Assembly: GCA_028622995.1 (NCBI GenBank)
Contig: JAJQJQ010000008.1
Location: 6,448,001 to 6,512,000, forward strand
DNA from: Panagrolaimus kolymaensis
Lineage: Eukaryota; Nematoda; Chromadorea; Rhabditida; Panagrolaimidae
Reading direction: 5' to 3'
DNA: 64,000 nt
Position numbers and translations under genes: made by a program. The notes beneath the pieces are model-generated. The model was not told where the DNA came from, searched no databases, and saw nothing but the letters and a program-made list of their open reading frames with translations. Every line of letters begins with the position of its first letter. The first letter of the stretch is position 1. Shown piece by piece: positions 11,190 through 21,751 of this stretch.

Positions 11190-12044
11190 TTATTTGTTGC
11201 ATTCTTTACAAGAAGTTGGAGCATAAATCCCAGAAGTAGGAATTTCATTTTTATCAAAATTTTCTGCAAGTTTTTGTAAATCATCTGCGAGAGTTTCACT
11301 TGAAATAGGACGGCCATGACCGGGAATTAATGAATGTGGACGAAGTTCAGCCAATTTCTTAATTGAATCCCAAGCTGTTTCCCAATCAGGTGTGAAATAC
11401 GATGGAGGACCATGAAGTTCTTCGGATTGCATTACAACACTCATCAAAGATTCTTGTTTTACATTTGAAATTAAATCACCAGCAATGAGAAAACCATCGG
11501 AATCTCGAAAAAGTGAAATATGACCGGGTGTATGACCTGGTGTATGAATCCATCGCCAATCAGGTAAATCAGGGATTGATCCATCTGGTGGAAGAGTGAA
11601 AACTTTGGTTGGAGAAAGATTCACTGGTTCACGAGGAAATAGTCTCGACATTTTTGCAATTAAACCGCTATCAGATGCCGGATCGGGTGGAGGATATTCT
11701 TGAATCCCAGTAAGAAATGGAAGTTCCGAAGCATGACAATAAACAGGAACATTCCATCGTTCCACGAGCTCCAAAAGACCGCCAACATGATCAAAATGTC
11801 CATGAGTGATGATAATGCATTTTGGAGGATGTTCGCCATCAAAATGTTTCTTTAAAGCATTCAGAATTGTATCGGCGGATTTGGGCATTCCAGCATCCAC
11901 TAACACCCATTCTTTATCCTTTTTTGGATTTCCAATAGCAGCAATATTTACAATTTGAATTGGAAGACAAAAAACATCAGCAGTGACAGGAAAATTTTTA
12001 CAGCTTGTAATTGATGTTACTGGAATAAATGTGTTCAAATCCAT
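11190..12044 (-). CDS. Metallo-beta-lactamase-fold hydrolase, intronless, bacterial-type
   Basis: A single uninterrupted frame of 284 residues encodes a complete metallo-beta-lactamase-fold hydrolase. Metal ligands are all present: H81-x-H83-x-D85-H86, H171 in TPGHTPGH, D190 in LIAGDL and H243 in PGHGRP. The domain order and the HGHFDHVGG and TPGHTPGHISL motifs resemble the stand-alone bacterial YflN-like group rather than nematode glyoxalase II, LACTB2 or RNase Z. There is no signal peptide; it is probably cytosolic. Substrate is unknown: family members hydrolyse thioesters, lactones, phosphoesters or lactams. The lack of introns, where almost every neighbour has several, supports arrival by horizontal transfer or retroposition. 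Codon use looks like the neighbours, so any transfer is not very recent. It lies 545 bases downstream of the orphan gene at 12590-13376 on the same strand. Confidence 0.88.
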   Translation of the reverse strand: MDLNTFIPVTSITSCKNFPVTADVFCLPIQIVNIAAIGNPKKDKEWVLVDAGMPKSADTILNALKKHFDGEHPPKCIIITHGHFDHVGGLLELVERWNVPVYCHASELPFLTGIQEYPPPDPASDSGLIAKMSRLFPREPVNLSPTKVFTLPPDGSIPDLPDWRWIHTPGHTPGHISLFRDSDGFLIAGDLISNVKQESLMSVVMQSEELHGPPSYFTPDWETAWDSIKKLAELRPHSLIPGHGRPISSETLADDLQKLAENFDKNEIPTSGIYAPTSCKECNK

Positions 12045-12589
12045 GGTTTATAAATCTAAAAATTACTCGCTTTTATTTTTTAGGATCGGAATATGGCAAT
12101 CTTGTAAATTTCAAAAATAATTATCTTTTTTTTTAAACTATGAAGTCAAAAAAGGCTTTCAAAAAAATGAAAACGCGATAAACTCGACTTACATACATAC
12201 GTTACGCAAAAACAAAACAAAATAGCAGCAAAGGAAGAAGGACGAAAAAAAATGCAAGTGTGTGTGTGAAAGCAAAAAAACGTAAACAAAGTTTTGGAAA
12301 TAGGAAAACAACCGCTCACTTTTTTTTGTTGAAGATTTCGTAGAGTGTTTTTTGATCTTTATTTAATGCTTTTTCTAACTCTTGAAGGCTACAAGAAAAT
12401 TTTGGTTTAACTGCTGTTAATTAACGTGAATTAGATAGACAAATAAAATTAAAAATGGATTAAAGATATTGTAATGAATTTTTTATTTTTTATCTCGCTT
12501 TACATCATTTTCTTAAAAAATACAGTATAAAAACTTTAACAAATAAAAGAATTTTATTTACAAGTTAAAAATACATAAATACAATTTTT
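12045..12589. other. Intergenic between hydrolase and orphan gene
   Basis: AT-rich with poly-A and poly-T runs. It holds the presumed promoter or trans-splice region of the hydrolase and the 3' end of the next gene. No further feature. Confidence 0.4.
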
Positions 12590-13376
12590 TTACCATTGAG
12601 ATGTCCACCTTTTATATACGGTAATAATTGTGTAATCAAAAACCCGTGGAGTATTTGAATGATATCCTTTTCCAAGAAGAGTACCATCTACGAATCTAAA
12701 ATTAATTATTACCTTATAATTATCAATGTTTCTTTTGTGAAAGAAGAGAAAGCAAGCAAGCAACATACTCAACGATAACCTTCTTTGGTGAAAGTTTTTT
12801 CCAACTTGATTTTCTCCTTTCAATTTCTTTTTCAATTATATTTCGACGTTTTTTGAGTTCTTTAGCTTTTCTTCGAAGTGCTTTATTACAATAAGGGTAA
12901 ATTGAAGCTGAAGAATAATTAAATGAAAGATCATCGGGTGGTTCGATATACGCCCATTTTTCATAAAGTTCTGTTATTCGAGTTATGTATCGATCTTCAA
13001 CTTCAGCTAAAGTTGGAGGATGGTCAGAGCTTGCAAACCCTAAGACGCGGCTTACGATTTATTCGGCTTCCAATTTGGGCTTGTAAATAATCGGTTAATG
13101 CTTGCTCAAGTCGATTTATCTCTTCTCGAATAATCAAATCCATTTCTTCAAATAATAATTCATCTTCACTAGTGTTAAATGAAGACGATGCAGAAGAAAA
13201 AAATGATGCTAGAGATGCTCTGAAATGATAAAACATGCTTTAGTTATGAATACAAGCATGGAAGCTAATGGACTCATCCAAAACTCAATATCAGAAACAA
13301 GCAAAGATACTTACTTTCGACTAGGTTTTTTAAATTTTCCTGAAGCAAATTTTATAACGTTTTTGATAAAATTCAT
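12590..13376 (-). CDS. Uncharacterised protein of about 190 residues
   Basis: I do not recognise this gene. Exons on the minus strand are 13376-13315, 13219-13056, 13006-12769 and 12695-12590. The second intron (49 bases, GTAAGC..TTTAG) resolves what otherwise looks like a frameshift near 13050. The protein starts MNFIKNVIKFASGKFKK, has a Ser-rich segment, then an acidic helical region (EEMDLIIREEINRLEQALTD). A conserved-looking block with EKWAYIEPPDDL follows, then a strongly basic helix (KALRRKAKELKKRRNII), and the protein ends VFDYTIITVYKRWTSQW. The alternating charged helices suggest a coiled-coil or adaptor role. The amphipathic, basic N-terminus could be a mitochondrial signal, but that is only inference. 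Confidence 0.65.
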
Positions 13377-14253
13377 TTTTAATAAATACAAAACTAAAAA
13401 AATAAAGCTTTTAACAAAACTCACAAAAGAACCGAAACAAGAAGAATTGTAAATGGTTGACTATCTTTCGATAATCAGCTTTAGTGTTTTCACCGTTTTG
13501 ATGGCGGTGGTGGTGGTCATATGTGTTATAACATAACGTAGAAAAAAATATGTAAAACTGAGTGTTAAAATAAGAAGAGAAAACACAAGGTTAAGGACAA
13601 AATCAGCCGTTTCGATGGATTGATTTTTGTACCAAAAAGGTACTTACATTTAAAAATTCGAAAAAAAAAGATCAAAGAGTGTTCGTTCGCCCTTTTGTGT
13701 GGGCAAACAATGCAAAAGGCTTATATGAAATATGAATAGGGAAAGTATTAAAGACTGTTATTCCAATGTCAAAAGCTTTTTTATTTGTTGGAAATAAAAG
13801 CACAACATTGGTCACTTTAAAGGTAAAACCAAAGAAAAAACATAGTTGCGTACTTCTTCATACGTGAAAGATAGTTTTATGGGTCCATAAAAATTGGAAA
13901 AAATAAACAACAATTATGGTGGTCCAACTTCAAAGAACTATTTTTTATCTTCGTTGTGTGTGAGGAATTAAAAAGTGACCAAGAAGATGTGAAATCAAAA
14001 AGTGTAAAAAAGAATAAAGTACAAATTTGATCATTGTTAAAGTTCCATGCAGCGGCTTGAAGTCTTCAGGAAATGTGGAGAAGTAGCTAAAGTGAAATCA
14101 TATGAACCCAAGAGCCAATTGTAATGGAAAGTATCATCAGTTGCAATCAAATCAAATTCTAAAGACAAAATGGCAAAACCATGTAAAAAAGCGAGTAGTC
14201 ATTATAATAATAAATTTATTCAACGATGTAAACAACAAAAACATTAAGAAAGT
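13377..14253. other. Intergenic upstream of orphan gene, downstream of RPL9
   Basis: No supported gene. A short GGTGGTGGTGGT purine run lies near 13506. The rest is AT-rich flank. Confidence 0.4.
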
Positions 14254-14923
14254 TTAATCTTCAGCAATGGTAGTTTTCTCAGAAACATAGATACCATCAA
14301 GGAATTTGCGAATATCCTTGTTCTTGACAGATGTTGATTGTTGAATACGAGCAGCTAAAACATAATGTGGATAAATAATCACAAGCATAAAATGTAACTA
14401 ACCATATTGAGATACAAGTTCCAAATCATTTCCATCAATGATGAGTTCATCCTTCTGTTTAGTTGACATGGCAGCAGTAACTCCTCCAGGAAGTTGAACA
14501 CGACGAACAATCTTTTCACCCAAGAAGTTTCGAATCTGTAAAAGAAAACAATGAATGATAAATGAAAAAGGAGCAAATGGGAAAACTTACTTCGACAAGT
14601 GTACCATTATCTTGAAGAGCAATGTTGATGGGAAAGTGAGCATAAACTGAACGCATCTTGTATCGGAATCCACGAGTGACACCTTTAATAAGGTTTTTGA
14701 TTTGAGAGCAGATTGTTCGAATAGTTGCAAGTTCCTTTGAAATACCAAACCATTTGCGGACTCGAATAGATTTAGGTCCTTCACGAATCAGGTCTAAGGT
14801 AGCGTGACGGAAATCACGTTTCAATACACCTCGTGGCCCTTTAACAGTGAGGCATCTTTTGGCAAGAACGAAGCTAACATTGTCTGGAAACACAACGACA
14901 TCACTTGATTCAATTTGCTTCAT
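14254..14923 (-). CDS. rpl-9: 60S ribosomal protein uL6 (RPL9)
   Basis: Exons 14923-14591, 14535-14403 and 14354-14254 encode 188 residues, close to the 192 of human RPL9. Diagnostic segments include [16 protein letters not shown], the [14 protein letters not shown] motif of the first uL6 repeat, [38 protein letters not shown] and [16 protein letters not shown]. The C-terminus ([12 protein letters not shown]) also matches. It is a structural protein of the large ribosomal subunit near the GTPase-associated centre and contacts 28S rRNA. The start ATG sits 15 bases after a TTTTTTTCAG acceptor, typical of a spliced-leader-trimmed ribosomal protein message. Nothing is missing. Confidence 0.97.
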
Positions 14924-14938
14924 GATGATTGGTAAAAC

Positions 14939-14950
14939 CTGAAAAAAAGA
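14939..14950 (-). promoter_or_regulatory. Probable trans-splice acceptor of rpl-9
   Basis: Read on the minus strand, a run of seven T followed by CAG ends at 14939 and leaves a 15-base leader before the ATG. Nematode ribosomal protein genes are normally trans-spliced with such short leaders. An ordinary 5' exon cannot be excluded. Confidence 0.5.
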
Positions 14951-15489
14951 AGTGGTGAAAAATGATGAACACGAAAAAAAGGTAAGACAAAGGCCACGCT
15001 TGTAGGAAGGAGTTGAGAATAGGTTCAATGTATTTTAGACAACAAAAAATGGTATGTAAAAGATATTACCAAAGTTTCTTTGAAAAGCGGCGTAAAAAAG
15101 TTAGAGAGGAAAAACTTCAAACATCGATTCAGCGCAATACAGTAACCATCATTTAATAATTTTCTGCTCAGGAGTAAGCTTTCTTTTAAAAATGATAATG
15201 GACATCAATCAAAACAAACGTAAGTAATAATAGTCTTTGGATTATTACAAATCCTTTCTAGTAAAACATGTTGTCATTTATTTTTTCCGTGTCATTTTAC
15301 TTTTTCATTCCCAAAATTTTATTGACAAAAAAAATGAAAAATGAAAAGAGAAAATTTGCATGAAACTTTTTCGAGCCTTCAAAATCAAATAAAAACAAGT
15401 AAATGTTATAATTTCCTTCATTTTTAATTTTATATTATTGAATCTAAATGAGTGGCGGTTTTCTTTTGATGAAGTATTAGGGACTTAAT

Positions 15490-15690
15490 ACCTGGGCAAG
15501 GATCCCTTGAATTATTATCTCAGGAAGGATCCAATTAAATAATATCAGGAGAAGAATCCATGGAGCTAATAACAAGGAAAGGATTCAAGAACCAAAATAA
15601 AGGGAAGGATCCGTTAGCCGAAAACAGAGGATAGATCACGAGATAGCATGTGATCGAGAAAAGGCACAAGATCCAAATTTTAGATAGTAT
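15490..15690. repeat. Degenerate tandem repeat, period about 27 bases
   Basis: A core AAGGATCC or close variant recurs with its GATCC/GATTC/AATCC start at 15501, 15528, 15555, 15582, 15608 and 15634, a spacing of 26-27 bases. A further GATCC at 15670 is out of phase by about ten bases. Between cores the units share a TAATAAT-like segment in the early copies. The period is nine codons, but in-frame stops occur in the copies, so if it was ever coding it is now decayed. Confidence 0.65.
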
Positions 15691-15749
15691 TCAGAAAATG
15701 GATATGATAAAGTAAGTAAGAGCTATGCTAATTCATTTTTATTTTCTCG

Positions 15750-15766
15750 GCCGGCCGAAGGCCGGC
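15750..15766. repeat. GC-rich perfect hairpin
   Basis: GCCGGCC and GGCCGGC are separated by GAA, giving a perfect 7-bp stem with three-base loop. It is strikingly GC-rich in an AT-rich neighbourhood and lies 60 bases after the end of the tandem repeat. It could be the terminus of a decayed mobile element; no target duplication was found. Confidence 0.6.
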
Positions 15767-16725
15767 GTAGCTTCTAGTTTTAATTAATTTACAATCTTTT
15801 AATAATTAATTATAAAATTATCAACAAAAAAACAATCACTTTATCGTTTAAAAAAATGTTACATAAATTTAGTTATTGCGTGGAAAGTAAAGCATTGCTT
15901 TGCAATTATTTTTGGAATATTTCAGTATGTGTTTGTTTGTAAGGGCTAAAGATAGCTGCTTCTTATGTATCTTTCTGTTAAGATTAACAAATGGTTAAAG
16001 AGAGAAAATTCATTAAAAAGTAATGATTATTTGTGAATGTGCTATTTTATTTTTTGCTTGTTTATAAACAACATCAAAACTATTTTGACAATATTATGGA
16101 ATGCTCTCTCTGATCGATTTGAAGGGAAAAAAATATATGGAGAATACTTTTACATTAAACAGATTAGCAGGCCTAAATTTTTTTTATTGCCGCTCATAGG
16201 TCCTTGTTTGATCACGTAATCGAGGAATACAAATTTGTTAAACATCGTCCGACTAACCAACTTTATTATGTTTGATTTTTTTTTATTGACTTCTACCAAA
16301 AAAACTCTTTTTTCGTTTTTTTTTCGAAACCAAAATGTGGAGATTAACGTGTGAAACAAAAAAGGCTGATTGATCATGGAAACAATAATATGAAATCACA
16401 TACAGACGAGAAAAGGACATGATTTGAGTTTGTACTTGGTGGTGTCATCGTCGTCGTCGTCAACGTGAATGAAAAAACTAAAAGAAGAGAAAAGTGAAAC
16501 CTCGAATTTTGTAATTAAAGAAGATATCGTTTTGGCTTGATTAAAAGCTAACCTTAATCCCTGTGTTGACTGACTCATTTTTAAAAATTGTTGATTGTTG
16601 ATCGGATTTATTTTTTTTATTTCCATCAAACAACTTTTGTCCTAAATTTTATTTTTTGTAGTTTATTTTTGGACTTTTTAATTGTCCCTCTCTTTGTTAT
16701 TTGTTGTTAATAACAAAGAACAAAA

Positions 16726-19700
16726 ATGCCAATTCGAAGAAATGCTACTGCCGCTAAAATTCAAACCCATCAACATTTACCTTCAGTCACATCCGAACCT
16801 ACCATTTCATCGCTGGTTCAGAATCAATTAGCCGCTCTTGATCGACAATACAGTTATGAGCATACTGTGGTAAGTCTTTAGCTTCTTGACCACTATTTTT
16901 AAAAACCCATTTTTATAGCAAGTTGGTCGATATCGACTCGAAGATCCTGTAACTGAACAAGTTGCAGCAACTGCAAAGAAAATAGATGATGAAGTTGCAG
17001 AAAATAAAAAGAGCGTTCGATTTCATCATTTTGATCCAAGAGAAATTTGGAAGGAAGAAAAGCGAGCTCGAACATGGGGTGCTCAGTTTAAACGATGGAA
17101 ATCTCAACTTGGTCCTTGTAAGTTTATTATTATCACACCTACAAAATCCACGAAGTAAAAAATGAAAAAATTTGCAGCAATGCCATGGGCAACAATAAAA
17201 ATGATGCTAGTGGATTGGCTTTATTTAGCTGCATTAGGTATTGGAATGGCTTTACTTTCTATGGTAATTGATCAACTAATAGAATACATGCAAACATGTA
17301 ATATATTTTAGGGATATCTTTTACAATTTATTGATCTTAACTTAAATTTTAGTTCAAATGCTTTTGATGACTCTAGCAGGTCGAGCAGGAGGATCCAGTG
17401 GATATGATTATCTTTTTACATATTTATCTTGGCTGGGTTACACAGAACTTTTAGTCATTTGTTCAGCCTGTTTCGTTCATTTTTGTGCGCCACAAGCTAT
17501 CGGTAAATGATAAGACGACAGCAAAATATATTAGATCCAACATAAATCTTTTTTAGGTTCGGGTATACCTGAAATGAAAACAATTTTACGTGGCGTTATT
17601 TTAAAAGATTATCTAACTTTTCGAACATTAATTTCTAAAGTTGTTGGTTTAACTTTATCATTAGGAAGTGGATTACCTATTGGAAAAATGGTTAGTATTT
17701 GCTTTATTCAAAATTTTCAAAACCATTCTTCCAAATATTTTAGGGCCCAATGGTTCACATTTCAGCCATCGTTGCAAATCTTTTAAGTAATATCGCTGCT
17801 AATTTTGAAGGAGCTTATGGTAATGAATCAAGAAAATCTGAAATGGTAAAAGATTTTTTAGATTTTTGTGTTAGCAAAACAGTTGTTTTAGCTGGCTGCG
17901 GGGTGCGCCGTTGGAGTTGCCGCAACATTTTCAGCTCCTGTTGGTGGTGTACTTTTTTCAATCGAAGTCACAACGATGTACTTTAGCGTTCGAAATTATT
18001 GGAGAGGTTTCTTTGCTGCAGCTTGTGGTGCCACAGTTTTTCGAATTCTTCGAGTTGTTGTTTTTAAAGCTGAAACAACTTTGTTAGCTTTATATCAAAC
18101 TAATTTTCCTAAAGATGGTTTTGAACCTGAAGAATTACCATTCTTTGCTTTAATTGGGTAAATTTCATTTAATAACTAGTATTTGAAGATTTCCATTTCA
18201 GAGTATTCGCAGGCTTTTTGGGTGTTCTTTTTATTGCAGTTTATCGTGGACTTGTAATGTTTCTTCGACAAAATCGCTATGCAAAACAATTCTTTCAAAA
18301 AAAGTTTGTGATTAATTTGGCAAATTTTTTTTTGGCTAATCTTAAACTTTCAGTTGGATAGTTTATCCAATTGTCGTTGCTTTTATTGTTGCTTCAATCA
18401 CTTATCCTCGAGGTTATGGCCGATTTTTAACTGGTAGATTCAAATTCACTCGAACTTTGTATGATATATTTTCTAATTGTACATGGTCAAAGCCTCTTTT
18501 ATCGCCCGAATCTCCACATGGCTGTAGTTCAGAATTATTTGGTTCGTGGATGAATCATGAAGGTTATGGACCATATAATGTGTATGTTGTAATTACACTT
18601 TTTGCAACAACTTTTGTAAGCATTTTCCCTCAAAGAAATAAAAGAAATGAATGAAAGTTTTAGCTTTTCTTGTCAGCTCTTTGTAATACCATGCCAATTC
18701 CATGTGGAATGTTTATGCCTGTTTTTGTTGTTGGAGCAGCTTATGGTCGCCTTTTTGGAGAAATTGTTTCAGCCTTTTTTCCTGATGGCATTCCGGGAGG
18801 AACTGATCAACCTATATTTCCGGGTATCTATGCCGTCGTTGGTATGTCGTATGGCTGTTTTTAGTGATTATAGGGTAATTATTTGTAGGAGCCGCTGCAT
18901 TAACAGCTTCCATAACACATTCAGTCTCGGTTGCAGTTATATGTTGTGAAATGACGGGACAATATATTTACATAATTCCACTCATGGTATAAATTTATGA
19001 AGTTTTTTTCCTTGAAAGGGTAAACGTGTTTTTTTAATTTTAGTTAGCGGTTATTATAGCGAATGCAGTTTCAACATATTTTACTCCATCCATTTATGAT
19101 TGCATTATCAATATTAAACATCTCCCATATCTTCCTGATATTCCACCTTCAAATGCTGCGTAAGAGATTATTATTGCCTTTTCGAGTAATTTTTTTGTTG
19201 TTGAATATTTTAGGATCCACATGTTTTGTGCCGAACACATTATGGTTTCACCAGTTCGATATTTATCAAGATATACCACTTATGAAGAAATAAAAAATAT
19301 TTTAGTTGAATTACCCAAGCTTCGATCATTTCCTGTTGTTGATGATTCTGGTAAAACATCATAATTTTTGTGGTTTCTTATTATTTCTCCATTTCAGCCT
19401 CGATGATGCTATTGGGTTCAATTGCACGTCGAACACTTTTGGAATTTCTTGCGAAACAAATAGGTGAAGATGAAAGAAAAAAAGAAGCTGAAAAACGTAT
19501 TCGTATTGCAATTGAAACCATAGATAAACATTTTAAAGAATCTCAAGTTAGTCACATCATCATGTGTAACTGATTTCTACAATTAAATTATCTTTAGCTT
19601 TTGGATATGTCAGAGGACAATGATTTAACACCAACAACCCCATCAAAAGTATCATTCCCAGAAACGCCGCCACAATCACCTATATCTCCCCAAGTTCCAG

Positions 19701-21383
19701 CTACAGCTCCTCCATTTCAAACAACCCGAAAACGAGCAACGTTTGATTACCCTGAAATAAATCGCGTTCAATCGGACGTTGTTTTAACTCAATTATCGAC
19801 AGCGAACGATGATGACGAAGATTTGGGAGCTCGTGTTCGGCCGAGAAAGACAAGCGAGTCTTTTGATCCTGATCGGCCAATAGATTCTGATTTAAAACCA
19901 CGAAGAAAAAAGAGCCGGTAACATTTATTTTTTCTTGTTTTAATATTGCTCAATTATGTATTTGCTTGTTTTAGTTTTACAATTGAACCAGTAACAAATG
20001 AAAATGATCGAAGACATCGAAGCACTAGCAGCATGACCAAAGTTCCATCAAGAAGGAGAAATGCTTTCTCAGCTTCAGGACAAGGTCAAAAAGATGATTA
20101 TGATGAAGGTGAGCTAAATTAAATATTTCTTGGAAGCTTGCCAATTTTTTAGCTCCATCCATGGATAATATTGAAAGTCATGATAGTCGATCAGAAATGT
20201 CATCACATAAAAATTCATGGCCTGATTTAATTAAAGATCGTATTGGCCATCCTGAATATTCCATTAGCATTACTCGTAAGCTATGACTTTATAAAAAATT
20301 AAAAATATGAAAGATTTCAGGCAACATTGCGGAATATGTAAAACAAGCAAAGAAAAGGTTAAATTTAGGAAAATTCAAAGCAGATGAAGATAAAATTGAT
20401 TATGATTTATTTGAGGAAGAGGTTTTGCTTAACAATTTTTTAGAATTTTAAAAATGCAAGTATGAGTTTTAGCGTCGAGAATGGGAACTTTGGAGATTGA
20501 AAGATACGATAGAATTGGATGAAAGTAAAATTGATCCAGCACCTTTCCAACTTGTCAGGTTTGAATGAGAAAATTTATAAATGGATCCAATAAAAATTTT
20601 ATAGGAAAACTTCACTTTATAAAGTTCATTCGCTTTTTTCACTTTTGGATTTAAACCGCGCTTATGTCACCGATAGAGGTCGATTGGTTGGTGTTGTTGC
20701 TTTGAGAGATGTAAGTCATATGATTATTTAAAAAAAAGGCAATATTGAATCATTTTAGCTTCGAATTGCCATTCAACAAGCAGCAAATGGCATTCAACCC
20801 ATTAAACAAGTAACCGGCGAGTTTATTGAAGAAGAGCCAAACATTACGGATGTTGAAAATGGATTTATTAATGGTCCACCAAGATCACCGAGATTGGATC
20901 ACCATCCACATCCAGAATTGGCTCAACATTTTGTTGCTGGAATGGAATTGCAACGAAAAACGCAGCAAGACGATGAACAGCCGCATAATGATATTTTAAC
21001 ACCAGCTTTGAAGGTTAGTTATTCGTATACGAATTTAATTTAAACTAAAATCACTAAAATTTCAGGTCGTTCATCCATCTGCAGCTTCCCTTCACCATTA
21101 TAATAATCATCCTTTATTAACCATTCAAGAAGAAAATGATGCATTAAGCATAAAATCCGCCACTCCATCGTTTGAAAGACCCGGATCTCCTACAAGACCT
21201 TCTATTTTAAAGTAAACTCATGTTGTCAAAATCCAAATTTTTACAGTAATTGTTTTTAGAAAAAAGGAAGAACCCCTTCCAAAAAGAGATCAAGTTGCTA
21301 AAGCCGTAGCATATCTTCGGAGAAAATCTGTTGCAGCCGATAAAACAAATGATGATTTGTTGCCAGGGCGCGAAAAGATTTGA
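16726..21383 (+). CDS. ClC-family chloride channel (ClC-1/2-like), gating glutamate replaced
   Basis: Twenty-three exons (first 16726-16869, last 21260-21383) join into 1183 residues. The membrane part carries the ClC signatures GSGIPEMKT (helix D; exon 5), [40 protein letters not shown] and the helix-R tyrosine in NAVSTYFTP. Two cytoplasmic CBS domains follow: the first in exons 13-14, the second around [26 protein letters not shown] in exons 19-21. A long, phosphorylatable Ser/Thr/Pro linker separates them. It is closest in type to plasma-membrane ClC-1/ClC-2/CLH channels. The motif normally reading GKEGPFVH is GKMGPMVH here: exon 5 ends GGA AAA ATG at 17690 and exon 6 starts GGC CCA ATG at 17744, so residue 249 is Met instead of the fast-gating glutamate. 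All other pore motifs look intact. By analogy with kidney ClC-K, which has Val there, this should be a channel without glutamate gating. Confidence 0.95.
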
Positions 21384-21751
21384 ATCAAACTTTGGTTATT
21401 TTTTAATTAATTTAATGCTCACTTTTTGTTATAAGTTTTTAAATAAATAAATCCCTTTTTGCAAATCATGGAAACATTTAATCCTATATTTATTTCAACC
21501 GTATACCATATCCTCGGGTAATATGTCTCTTAATCGCCACAAAGTGGTTTCACAAATTTTTAGTATTTTGTTGGAAAAAAAACATTTCTCTTCTTCCTTT
21601 TTTTACAAGGATGACTCAATAGTTGTCGCTAGTTTTTTTTCTTCATTTTTTAAACAAAAATAAACAAATTTTCTGAATAAAAAAATGGTGAAAGAAAAAT
21701 GAATTCATTTTTTGATTACATTCACATTCAACAACTTCCATCTTTTCATCA
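21384..21751. other. Short intergenic gap, ClC gene to HDHD5 gene
   Basis: AT-rich spacer of 368 bases between two + strand genes. AATAAA signals for the channel gene occur at about 21441. No further feature. Confidence 0.4.

Larger units (their letters stand above)
14951..16725. other. Intergenic between rpl-9 and the ClC channel (divergent)
   Basis: Shared upstream region of two divergent genes. It contains a decayed 27-base tandem repeat (15490-15690) and a GC-rich hairpin (15750-15766), both listed separately. The rest is AT-rich with no gene. Confidence 0.45.

Noticed and set aside
13024..13236. Apparent frameshift in the orphan gene
   Set aside because: A 49-base intron (GTAAGC..TTTAG, 13055-13007) restores the frame, so the gene is intact.
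16396..16629. Small minus-strand open frame with an Asp run
   Set aside because: The Asp run comes from a GTC repeat. A two-exon reading is possible but gives only about 36 residues, overlapping the ClC promoter region.
19310..19319. ATTACCCAAG, as in nematode SL1 RNA
   Set aside because: It is the coding sequence for ELPKL in the first CBS domain of the ClC gene, with no Sm site or donor after it.
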